From the NCBI GenBank assembly GCA_018064425.1, contig JAGHVF010000002.1, forward strand, positions 1-64,000: a stretch of DNA of 64,000 nucleotides, given 5' to 3'. The stretch is from Candidatus Colinaster equi (GTDB lineage Bacteria > Bacillota > Clostridia > Lachnospirales > Lachnospiraceae). Position numbers and translations under genes: made by a program. The notes beneath the pieces are model-generated. The model worked only from the letters and a program-made list of their open reading frames with translations. It was not told the origin of the DNA and did not search any database. Below are positions 50,712-59,002 of this stretch, piece by piece (position 1 is the first letter of the stretch; the number at the start of each line of letters is the position of its first letter).

Positions 50712-52940
50712 ATGAAAAAAGAAGACATAGATTTGCTTGACTTGGATGTGACTGCCGGATGGAGACAGCTGGATGTGGAACAGGCTGTTGATGGTATAAT
50801 GACAGAATATGACAGTATAGCTGATGCGTCAGCAACTGTTAATACTAAACCTAAGGAAGCCACACACGTTAAACCAAAGAAACGGGTAGAGACCGCACCT
50901 GCAAAACAGCACAAGAAGAGTGCAACGGCTGCATCTGCCAAACCAAAGAAGCGCGTAGAGACCGCACCTGTAAAACAGCACAAGAAGAGTGCAACGGCTG
51001 CATCTGCTAAATCAAAGAAACGAGTAGAGGCCGCACCCGCTAAATCAAAGAAACGAGTAGAAGCCGCACCCGTAAAACAGCACAAGAAAAGCGCATCGGC
51101 TGCATCTGTAAAGCAAAGCAGCAAGAACGTATCAAGGAAATCTTCGCGCGGGAAGAAGAAATCATTTTGGCAGGAGTTGTCTGCGATTGACTATATAATT
51201 GCTGCGACGGGAATAGTTGTTGTGGCGGCAGCTGTTGTAGTCGGAATAATGTATTCAAATAATTTGACCAAGACAAGGATGCTGGACGGATTCAAGCCGA
51301 TAGGGGCACAGTTGTCTGAAATTGGTATAGCAGGTGAGAGCACATTGCTTACAATGGCAGATAACAAGCGACTTGCACTCGAAGAAGAAGAGTATTCGGT
51401 AGCTGAATATGAAGAAAAAGAGCTTGAGGATGATGAAGTAACGGTTAAGCTGGTTACCCAGTCGGTTGTTAAAGATTTGAAGGTCAAATTTGTTAACAAA
51501 TCATCGGAGAAATTAATTGCCGGTGTTCCGTTTGAGGTTGAAGTGACCGATGCGGCCAAAAAGACCAAGACATACACGGATGATGACAAAGACGGCGTCA
51601 TATATTTGAAGAAGATGACACCGGGAGAAGCAAGCGTTAAGATGCATGCATTGTCGGGTTACGATAAATATAAGATATCAACCGATAGTGTGAAGGTAAC
51701 AATAAAAGAAAACCTTGATTATAAGAAAATTGATGTATCCGATGAGGTGAAAAAGGAATCACAGATTAATGTAGCCAAAGAGGATACAGCTAAAAAGGAA
51801 GCCGGCGGACAGGCTCTTGCAGACACTGTGGAATGGGTTGAGTCGACAAAGACACTTATTGACGGTGATGTCAGTTATTCGGCTATATCCAAGGATGAGA
51901 TATCCGATCCGTATGCCAGCGCAGCGCTTGGGACTCTGACGCGAGCACAAATAGCATTGTTGACGGCCGAGGTTGTACCAAATGAGTCCGAAAACAGTAG
52001 TGAGCAGGAATCAGAGACTACGAGCGAGGAACATAAGGAAGAGAAAACAGAAGAATCCGCGCCGGAGAAAAAGGATGTTGATACATCTGCACCGCTTAAG
52101 GACAGATCGGGCAATCAGGTGTACATCTGCAGGGACGGCGAGTATTACGAAGCCAAGGTAGAAGATTACAATAATTACAGCGAATTCTATCTTAAGAGTT
52201 CGTCTGAGAATTACAAGTATACCGGTTGGCAGGATATTGATGGTCACACCATGTTTTTCGATAAGGATGGTAACAAGGTGACCGGAGAACAGGTAATCCA
52301 GGGAGTCAGATATACATTTGACGGCGACGGATATCTGCAAAAAGGTTCCGGCAGTATGGGCATTGATGTATCAAAATGGAATGGCTCGATTGACTGGAAC
52401 AAGGTAAAAAACGCAGGTGTTAATTATGTAATTATCAGATGCGGATATCGTGGTTCCACAACGGGAGCATTGATTGAGGATCCGACTTTCAGAAGTAATA
52501 TTAAGGGTGCAACTGCGGCAGGACTTAAGGTAGGTGTATATTTCTTTACACAGGCTACCGATGAAGTGGAAGCTGTTGAGGAAGCGTCTATGACATTGTC
52601 GCTTATCGGTGGATACGGACTATCGTTGCCGGTATTCTTGGATGTTGAGTCCAGCGGCGGCAGAGGCGATGGTATAGATGCAGGCACAAGAACAAAGGTA
52701 ATAAATGCATATTGCCAGACAATACGCAACAGCGGATATTCGGCCGGAGTGTATGCCAATAAGACGTGGCTTACACAGAAGTTTAATCCGGGCGGTCTTA
52801 GCGGATGCAGAATCTGGCTGGCACAGTATACAGAGCAGCCGACTTACGGCGGACATTATGATATGTGGCAATATACGAGTGCAGGCAAAATAGACGGTAT
52901 CAGCGGTAAGGTTGATATGAATATAAGTTACATGAATTAA
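50712..52940 (+). CDS. Membrane-anchored GH25 lysozyme with basic repeat tail
   Basis: This 742-residue protein begins with a cytoplasmic region of about 155 residues containing Lys/Ala/Pro repeats, followed by one TM helix (about 160-185). Outside are a SpaA/CNA-B-like domain (KFVNKSSEKLIAGVPFEVEV, DKDGVIYLKKMTPG), an acidic linker, two cell-wall-binding-type repeats (YTGWQDIDGHTMFFDKDGNK) and the C-terminal GH25 domain. The catalytic acids are present: Asp552 (GIDVSKWNG), Asp644 and Glu646 (FLDVES). GH25 enzymes cut the MurNAc-GlcNAc bond of peptidoglycan. ATG 50712 with GGAG is chosen over an upstream frame from 50658. Confidence 0.92.
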   Translation: MKKEDIDLLDLDVTAGWRQLDVEQAVDGIMTEYDSIADASATVNTKPKEATHVKPKKRVETAPAKQHKKSATAASAKPKKRVETAPVKQHKKSATAASAKSKKRVEAAPAKSKKRVEAAPVKQHKKSASAASVKQSSKNVSRKSSRGKKKSFWQELSAIDYIIAATGIVVVAAAVVVGIMYSNNLTKTRMLDGFKPIGAQLSEIGIAGESTLLTMADNKRLALEEEEYSVAEYEEKELEDDEVTVKLVTQSVVKDLKVKFVNKSSEKLIAGVPFEVEVTDAAKKTKTYTDDDKDGVIYLKKMTPGEASVKMHALSGYDKYKISTDSVKVTIKENLDYKKIDVSDEVKKESQINVAKEDTAKKEAGGQALADTVEWVESTKTLIDGDVSYSAISKDEISDPYASAALGTLTRAQIALLTAEVVPNESENSSEQESETTSEEHKEEKTEESAPEKKDVDTSAPLKDRSGNQVYICRDGEYYEAKVEDYNNYSEFYLKSSSENYKYTGWQDIDGHTMFFDKDGNKVTGEQVIQGVRYTFDGDGYLQKGSGSMGIDVSKWNGSIDWNKVKNAGVNYVIIRCGYRGSTTGALIEDPTFRSNIKGATAAGLKVGVYFFTQATDEVEAVEEASMTLSLIGGYGLSLPVFLDVESSGGRGDGIDAGTRTKVINAYCQTIRNSGYSAGVYANKTWLTQKFNPGGLSGCRIWLAQYTEQPTYGGHYDMWQYTSAGKIDGISGKVDMNISYMN
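50868..51107 (+). repeat. Tandem 69-bp coding repeats (KKRVE-AP-KQHKK)
   Basis: Two almost identical 69-bp units (50868-50936, 50937-51005) are followed by an 11-codon partial unit (51006-51038) and a third full but more diverged unit (51039-51107). Each full unit encodes 23 residues of the type KPKKRVETAP / KQHKKSATAAS. The length is a multiple of three, so copy-number change keeps the frame. The repeats form the basic cytoplasmic tail of the GH25 protein. Confidence 0.9.
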
Positions 52941-52984
52941 TTACGGTTGTTGACCGAATACAATATGGGAAAAGGAGATTAAAA

Positions 52985-54067
52985 ATGCATACATATTTAG
53001 TTACCGGAGGTGCAGGCTTCATTGGAAGCAATTATATTCATTACATGTTCAAAAAGTACGGAGATGACATACGCATTATTAATGTAGATGCTTTAACTTA
53101 CGCAGGTAATCTTGAGAATCTTAAGGATGTTGAGAATCGAAGCAATTACAAATTTGTTAAGGCTGACATTACAGACAAAGAAGCAATTGCAGCAGTTTTT
53201 GCATCTGAAGATATTGACAGAGTTGTTCATTTTGCTGCCGAGAGCCATGTGGACAGAAGTATTCGTAATCCTGAGGTGTTTGTACAGACAAATGTGCTCG
53301 GTACGGCTGTAATGCTTAATTGTGCAAAGGCTGCATGGGAATTGCCGGATGGTACATTCAAGGCAGATCACAAATTCTTACATGTTTCGACTGATGAAGT
53401 ATACGGTTCATTGCCGGATGATGATAGCGCTTTCTTCTATGAGACAACGCCATATGCACCGCATAGTCCGTATTCAGCCAGCAAGGCAAGTTCTGATATG
53501 TTGGTGAAGGCATATATGGATACGTATAAGTTCCCTGCCAATATCACCAACTGCTCTAACAATTACGGACCTTATCAGTTCCCGGAGAAGTTGATACCGC
53601 TTATTATCAACAATGCTCTTTCAGGCAAAAAACTGCCTGTATACGGTGACGGACTTAATGTAAGAGATTGGTTGTACGTTGAAGATCATGCCAAAGCAAT
53701 TGATATGGTACAGGAAAAAGGTCGTTTGTTTGAGACTTACAATATCGGCGGACACAATGAGAAACGTAATATAGAGATAGTTAATATTATTATAGAGACA
53801 CTCAGAGAAGAGCTTTCGGATGACGATCCGAGAAAGGCTCTTGTAACGAAGGATTTGATAACATATGTTGAGGACCGTAAGGGACATGACAGAAGATATG
53901 CTATTGCACCCGATAAAATCAAGAAAGAAATCGGTTGGGAACCGGAGACAATGTTTAAAGACGGAATTAAGCTTACAATCAAGTGGTTCTTTGAACACGA
54001 GGATTGGATGAAAAACGTAACAAGCGGTGACTATCAGAAATACTATGCAGATATGTATAAAGCATAA
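52985..54067 (+). CDS. rfbB: dTDP-glucose 4,6-dehydratase
   Basis: This 360-residue SDR enzyme has GGAGFIG (8-14), the Thr136-Asp137-Glu138 catalytic set in HVSTDEVYGS, and Tyr163-x3-Lys167 (YSASK). NCSNNYGPYQFPEKLIP is characteristic of RfbB/RmlB. It turns dTDP-glucose into dTDP-4-keto-6-deoxyglucose. AAAGGAG precedes the ATG. It is followed within 22 bases by rfbA, and rfbC comes later, so dTDP-4-keto-rhamnose can be formed. Confidence 0.96.
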   Translation: MHTYLVTGGAGFIGSNYIHYMFKKYGDDIRIINVDALTYAGNLENLKDVENRSNYKFVKADITDKEAIAAVFASEDIDRVVHFAAESHVDRSIRNPEVFVQTNVLGTAVMLNCAKAAWELPDGTFKADHKFLHVSTDEVYGSLPDDDSAFFYETTPYAPHSPYSASKASSDMLVKAYMDTYKFPANITNCSNNYGPYQFPEKLIPLIINNALSGKKLPVYGDGLNVRDWLYVEDHAKAIDMVQEKGRLFETYNIGGHNEKRNIEIVNIIIETLREELSDDDPRKALVTKDLITYVEDRKGHDRRYAIAPDKIKKEIGWEPETMFKDGIKLTIKWFFEHEDWMKNVTSGDYQKYYADMYKA

Positions 54068-54088
54068 AGAACAAAGAAGGAATGTGAA

Positions 54089-54958
54089 ATGAAGGGAATA
54101 ATACTTGCCGGAGGTTCCGGCACAAGATTGTATCCGTTAACAAAGGCGATATCTAAGCAGATTATGCCGGTGTATGATAAACCGATGATTTATTACCCAT
54201 TGTCAACATTGATGCTTGCGGGAATAAGAGAGGTACTTATTATTTCTACACCAAGGGATTTGCCGGTGTTTAAAGAACTGTTGGGCGATGGTTCGCAGCT
54301 TGGAATGAAACTTGAATATGCGATTCAGGAAGCACCTAACGGACTTGCGGAGGCATTCATTATCGGAGAGAAATTTATCCAAGATGACAGAGTGGCTCTT
54401 GTACTCGGAGACAATATTTTCTACGGACAGAGTTTCTCTAAGTTGTTGAGAGAAGTTGCTTCAAGAGAAAGCGGCGCAACAATATTCGGATATTATGTAA
54501 GAGATCCGAGAGAGTATGGTGTTGTAGAGTTTGATGAAAACGGTAAAGCACTGTCTATTGAGGAGAAACCGGAACATCCGAAGAGCAATTATGCTGTACC
54601 GGGCTTGTATTTTTATGACAACGATGTAGTGAATATAGCAAAGAACATTAAGCCTTCAGCCAGAGGCGAACTTGAGATTACTGCTGTTAATAATGAATAT
54701 TTGAACAGAGGTACGCTCAGAGTTGAGACTATGGGTAGAGGATTTGCATGGTTGGATACGGGTAATCATGATTCATTGCTTGATGCAAGCGATTTCGTTT
54801 GTGCTTTTCAGAAGAGACAGGGATTATATATTTCCTGCATAGAAGAGATAGCATTTAAGAGAGGTTTTATCAATAAAGAGCAATTGATGGAGCTTGCAAA
54901 GCCTCTTATGAAGACTGATTACGGTAAATACTTGGTAGAGGTCGCAAATGGACTCTAA
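54089..54958 (+). CDS. rfbA: Glucose-1-phosphate thymidylyltransferase
   Basis: This 289-residue nucleotidyltransferase has the [11 protein letters not shown] nucleotide loop at the N terminus, then [31 protein letters not shown] and [20 protein letters not shown], all typical of RfbA/RmlA. It makes dTDP-glucose from dTTP and glucose-1-phosphate. AAGGAATG is the ribosome site. Its last codons overlap the start of the second GH25 gene by 11 bases. Confidence 0.97.
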   Translation: MKGIILAGGSGTRLYPLTKAISKQIMPVYDKPMIYYPLSTLMLAGIREVLIISTPRDLPVFKELLGDGSQLGMKLEYAIQEAPNGLAEAFIIGEKFIQDDRVALVLGDNIFYGQSFSKLLREVASRESGATIFGYYVRDPREYGVVEFDENGKALSIEEKPEHPKSNYAVPGLYFYDNDVVNIAKNIKPSARGELEITAVNNEYLNRGTLRVETMGRGFAWLDTGNHDSLLDASDFVCAFQKRQGLYISCIEEIAFKRGFINKEQLMELAKPLMKTDYGKYLVEVANGL

Positions 54959-56330
54959 AGTTATGAAAATAGCGTTACTTATCGTAACGTTGTTTGTGTT
55001 GACTGTATTCGGACTCATGTTAATTCTGAACGGATATGGTACAACAAGGCAACAAAATATTGAACCGCAGACCGAAACTGTAACAGAGTGCGATGTGGAT
55101 GAGTCGGGAATGATTATCGGCAGCGATATTTACGCCTGGATGAGCGATGAGACTTTCTTCGACGAAGATGGTGTAATTGCCAAATATGCCGATGCAATGC
55201 TTGAATCATCGGCTGTGGTGCTTAGCGCAGGGTCTGTTGAGAAGGATATTCGTGTCAAGATAGCTGATGAAAACGGGGAACCGGTGAAAGGTACTGTTTT
55301 TGAGATTAAGTTGTCGAATGATAAGACATACAGAGATAGTGACAGGGATGGCTTTATTACTATTTCCAATCTCGATCCTGCGGAGTATGAGTTGGTGTTG
55401 TGTAATGCCGGCACATATATGGCACCCGATAAACCAATTAAATGTACTGTTAAGGCAAAGGTGGAATATAAGGCAATAGCGGATATTTCATATTTGATAA
55501 AAACAGAAGCGGATATTGATGTTGAAAAGGATGATACTGCGGTAAATGATGCCGAGAGCGAGACAACCGGCAATTCAGCAATAAAGACTGCCCAGGGAGC
55601 TACTTTCGGAATAGATGTATCAAAGTATAACGGAGATATTGATTGGGCGAAGGTTAAAGGTGATGGCGTCGGTTTTGCGATAGTTCGTGCCGGATATAGA
55701 GGTTCAAGCAGTGGTTCGATTGTTGTTGACCCCTATTTTGCAGCAAATATGCAAAAGGCCAATGAGGCAGGTGTACCGGTCGGAGTATATTTCTTTACAC
55801 AGGCAGTAAATACTGTTGAAGCGGTTGAAGAAGCGAGCGCGGTGTTAACTTTGATTAAAGATTATGATATTACATATCCGGTATTTATTGATACGGAAGG
55901 CGCCGGTGGTGCAGGACGTGCAGATGCTGTTGAAGTGGCGGACAGAAGTGCAATATGCCAGGCTTTCTGCGAGACAATACGAAGCGGTGGATATACTGCA
56001 GGTATATATGCCAGCAAGAATTGGTTCAACAATAGATTGGATATAACTAAGTTAAGCGGTGACAATGTTACTTGGTTGGCTGAGTATGCGGATGCACCAA
56101 GCTATGGCGGTACATATCAAATGTGGCAATACTCATCAGCCGGCAGAATTAACGGTATTGAAGGCCGTGTGGATATGAATCTTAGTTATTTGGATATCGA
56201 TAATGACAGCAATGGAAATAAAGCTGAAAAGGCTGAAAAGGCTGATATAGATGATAATGAAGATGATTCCAAGCAGGAAACTGTAACAGATGATTCTATG
56301 AAAAATAAACAAAATAAAGAGGTGCAGTAA
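54948..56330 (+). CDS. Membrane-anchored GH25 lysozyme (second copy)
   Basis: This 460-residue protein has a very short cytoplasmic N terminus, one TM helix (about 7-28), a linker, and a SpaA/CNA-B-like domain ([39 protein letters not shown]). The GH25 domain has Asp223 (GIDVSKYNG), Asp315 and Glu317 (FIDTEG), and a charged C-terminal tail follows. It shares domain order with the larger GH25 protein at 50712 but lacks the basic repeat tail and the wall-binding repeats. It overlaps rfbA upstream and, by one base, rfbC downstream, so a wall hydrolase is embedded in the rhamnose operon. Confidence 0.92.
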   Translation: MDSKVMKIALLIVTLFVLTVFGLMLILNGYGTTRQQNIEPQTETVTECDVDESGMIIGSDIYAWMSDETFFDEDGVIAKYADAMLESSAVVLSAGSVEKDIRVKIADENGEPVKGTVFEIKLSNDKTYRDSDRDGFITISNLDPAEYELVLCNAGTYMAPDKPIKCTVKAKVEYKAIADISYLIKTEADIDVEKDDTAVNDAESETTGNSAIKTAQGATFGIDVSKYNGDIDWAKVKGDGVGFAIVRAGYRGSSSGSIVVDPYFAANMQKANEAGVPVGVYFFTQAVNTVEAVEEASAVLTLIKDYDITYPVFIDTEGAGGAGRADAVEVADRSAICQAFCETIRSGGYTAGIYASKNWFNNRLDITKLSGDNVTWLAEYADAPSYGGTYQMWQYSSAGRINGIEGRVDMNLSYLDIDNDSNGNKAEKAEKADIDDNEDDSKQETVTDDSMKNKQNKEVQ

Positions 56331-56893
56331 TGGGTAAGATAAGTGTAGAGACATGCGAAATCGAAGGGCTAAAGGTAATAACACCTACAGTATTCGGTGA
56401 TAATCGCGGCTATTTTATGGAGACCTACAATTATAATGATTTTAAAGAAGCAGGGATTGCGGAAGTGTTTGTACAGGATAATCAATCAGCTTCAAAGAAA
56501 GGTGTATTAAGAGGCTTACATTTTCAGAAGGAATATCCGCAGGATAAACTCGTAAGAGTAATAAAGGGCGAAGTATATGATGTAGCGGTTGATTTAAGAC
56601 CGGGTTCCGCAACTTTCGGAAAATGGTTTGGCGTGCACTTGTCGGAAGAGAATAAGAAGCAATTTTTTATTCCGAAGAATTTTGCGCATGGATTTCTTGT
56701 GTTATCCGATTATGCGGAGTTTTGCTACAAATGCACAGACTTTTATCATCCGGATGATGAGGGCGGACTGGCTTATGATGATCCGACTATCGGCGTAGAG
56801 TGGCCTATTGAGGATGGTATGGAGCTGATAATGTCAGAAAAGGATACTAAGTGGAACGGTATCGAAGAATATAAGAAAGAACGTAATCTGTAG
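56330..56893 (+). CDS. rfbC: dTDP-4-dehydrorhamnose 3,5-epimerase
   Basis: This 187-residue cupin-fold enzyme has FGDNRGYFMETYN, VQDNQSASKKGVLRGLHFQ with catalytic His64, RVIKGEVYDVAVDLR, and FAHGF with FCYKCTDFYHPDDEGG near the catalytic Tyr. It forms dTDP-4-keto-L-rhamnose. The start shares one base with the preceding stop (TAATG), and GAGGTGCAG provides the ribosome site. The reductase rfbD, expected next, is not present. Confidence 0.96.
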   Translation: MGKISVETCEIEGLKVITPTVFGDNRGYFMETYNYNDFKEAGIAEVFVQDNQSASKKGVLRGLHFQKEYPQDKLVRVIKGEVYDVAVDLRPGSATFGKWFGVHLSEENKKQFFIPKNFAHGFLVLSDYAEFCYKCTDFYHPDDEGGLAYDDPTIGVEWPIEDGMELIMSEKDTKWNGIEEYKKERNL

Positions 56894-56913
56894 TAGTACA
56901 GAAAGATAGAAAT

Positions 56914-57708
56914 ATGAAAGATATTTGGTTAAATCGTAATTTAATATGGTCGCTTGCGAAAAATGACTTTAAAAAACGATATGCCGGTTCGTATTTGGGA
57001 GCTGTATGGGCTATGATTCAGCCGGTAATTACAATCGCTATGTATTATGTAGTGTTTGATATTATTATGGGAGCCGGTGCACAGAGTGGTCCGAGAGCAA
57101 CCTCTATACCGTATGTATTGTTTTTGACGGCAGGTCTTGTGCCGTGGTTTTTCTTTTCGGAAGCATTGACGCACGGAACAAGCGCTATGGTTGAGTATAA
57201 TTACCTGGTTAAAAAGGTTGTTTTCAATGTGACAATACTGCCGGTTATTAAGGTGCTTGCTGCGATATTTATTCACGCATTCTTTATCTGCGTGATGATT
57301 GTTATGGCATGCATTTATGGGTATTACCCAAGCTTATATACAATACAGATAATTTACTACAGTTTCTGTACTTTTGTGCTTGTGCTTGGTATATCTTACC
57401 TTACAAGTGCGGTTATGGTATTCTTCAGAGATATTGCACAGATAATCGGAATATGTCTTCAGTTGGGTATGTGGGCTACGCCTATTTTGTGGAATATTGC
57501 ACAGATTGGACCGACAGCAAGAGCAATTGTGAGTATCAACCCATTGGTATATGTGGTTACGGGCTATCGTAACTCCGTATGCGGCGGAGCGTGGTTCTTC
57601 GAGGATGTGTGGGGAACAGTGTATTTCTGGGTATTTACGTTGATTGTATTTTTACTTGGAAGAAGAGTATTCGAGAAATTGAAACCACATTTTGCTGATG
57701 TATTATAA
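56914..57708 (+). CDS. Polysaccharide ABC exporter permease (Wzm/TagG-like)
   Basis: This 264-residue ABC-2 type permease has an N-terminal interface helix (WSLAKNDFKKRYAGSYLGA), six TM helices and the conserved start WAMIQPVITIAMYYVVF. INPLVYVVTGYRN near the C terminus is typical of O-antigen and teichoic-acid exporters. It forms the membrane channel with the ATPase encoded 10 bases downstream, moving a completed lipid-linked glycan outward. It follows rfbC by 20 bases, in the same operon. Confidence 0.93.
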   Translation: MKDIWLNRNLIWSLAKNDFKKRYAGSYLGAVWAMIQPVITIAMYYVVFDIIMGAGAQSGPRATSIPYVLFLTAGLVPWFFFSEALTHGTSAMVEYNYLVKKVVFNVTILPVIKVLAAIFIHAFFICVMIVMACIYGYYPSLYTIQIIYYSFCTFVLVLGISYLTSAVMVFFRDIAQIIGICLQLGMWATPILWNIAQIGPTARAIVSINPLVYVVTGYRNSVCGGAWFFEDVWGTVYFWVFTLIVFLLGRRVFEKLKPHFADVL

Positions 57709-57718
57709 GGATTGAATA

Positions 57719-58984
57719 ATGGACGAGAATATAGCAATTAAGGCCAATAAAATAACTAAGATATACAGATTGTACGATAAGCCTTCCGACAGATTCAAGG
57801 AAGCACTGTTGCCGGGCGGAAAGCGCAGAAGTAAGGATCATTATGCGCTTACGGATGTGGATCTCACAATATATAAGGGTGAAACGGTAGGCATAATCGG
57901 TACAAACGGATCCGGAAAGAGTACAATTCTTAAGATAATTACCGGCGTTTTGTCACCAACTTCAGGAGATATTAAGGTGGACGGCAGAATCAGTGCTTTG
58001 CTCGAACTGGGAGCCGGCTTTAATATGGAATACAATGGTATCGAAAATATATATCTTAACGGTACCATGATGGGATTTTCCAAAAAAGAAATTGATGAAA
58101 AACTTGAGTCAATATTATCGTTTGCGGATATCGGAGATTATGTTTATCAACCGTGCAAAACATATTCGAGCGGTATGTTTGTCAGACTTGCTTTTGCGGT
58201 GGCAATCAATATTGAACCGGAGATTCTTATCGTAGATGAGGCACTTTCCGTAGGTGATGTATTCTTTCAGGCAAAGTGCTATCACAAATTTGAAGAGTTC
58301 AAAAAGCAGGGAAAAACGATACTTTTTGTTAGTCATGATCTTAGTTCGATTGCCAAATATTGTGACAGAGTTGTGCTTTTGAATAAGGGTGTAAAATTGA
58401 ATGAGGGCGCGCCTAAGGAAATGATAGATGCATATAAACAGGTGCTCGTCGGTCAGTATAATGTGCCTGACAATCAAAAAAGCCTTCTTGATGATGAGCA
58501 GATTCAGGATATGGCGGCTAAAGCAGCTGACGGTGTTAATCCCGAATTGCTTGAATATGGTACGTTGGATGCCAATATTCATGATTACTATGTGACGGAT
58601 AAGAATGGTACAAGAACTACTGCAATAATCAAAGGTGAGCCTTTTACGATACATTTTTCGGTTGATTTTATGAGAGATATTGAGGCACCGATTTTTGCAT
58701 TTACCGTTAAAAATATTCGTGGTACAGAGATAACGGGTACAAATACGATGTATGAAAAGGCGTTTTTGGAATCTGTAGCAAAAGGTGATTCCAAGACGAT
58801 TACGTTTACCCAGGATATGAATTTACAGGGTGGAGAGTATTTGTTGTCATTGGGCGTTACCGGATACGAAAAGGATAAATTTGAGGTATATCACAGATTG
58901 TATGATGTACTTAATGTGACGGTGGTATCTGATAAGAATACTGTGGGATATTATGATATGAATTCCAAAGTTACAGTTGAATAA
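57719..58984 (+). CDS. Polysaccharide ABC exporter ATPase with Wzt-type C-terminal domain
   Basis: This 421-residue protein has a nucleotide-binding domain (about 1-250) with Walker A GTNGSGKST, signature YSSGMFVRLAFA, Walker B ILIVDEALSVGD and the H loop FVSHD. It continues with an extension of about 150 residues (about 275-421) of beta-sandwich type: TIHFSVDFMRDIEAPIFAFT, GEYLLSLGVTGYE, YDVLNVTV. This matches the Wzt C-terminal carbohydrate-binding domain, which in E. coli O9a recognises the capped end of the glycan. The extension distinguishes it from plain TagH/RfbE ATPases. The next gene encodes a candidate capping enzyme. Confidence 0.93.
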   Translation: MDENIAIKANKITKIYRLYDKPSDRFKEALLPGGKRRSKDHYALTDVDLTIYKGETVGIIGTNGSGKSTILKIITGVLSPTSGDIKVDGRISALLELGAGFNMEYNGIENIYLNGTMMGFSKKEIDEKLESILSFADIGDYVYQPCKTYSSGMFVRLAFAVAINIEPEILIVDEALSVGDVFFQAKCYHKFEEFKKQGKTILFVSHDLSSIAKYCDRVVLLNKGVKLNEGAPKEMIDAYKQVLVGQYNVPDNQKSLLDDEQIQDMAAKAADGVNPELLEYGTLDANIHDYYVTDKNGTRTTAIIKGEPFTIHFSVDFMRDIEAPIFAFTVKNIRGTEITGTNTMYEKAFLESVAKGDSKTITFTQDMNLQGGEYLLSLGVTGYEKDKFEVYHRLYDVLNVTVVSDKNTVGYYDMNSKVTVE

Positions 58985-59002
58985 ATTGTTGGAGCAGGAT
59001 TA

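Noticed and set aside
50868..51107. Possible CRISPR-like array
   Set aside because: The units are contiguous tandem coding repeats without spacers, inside the GH25 gene.
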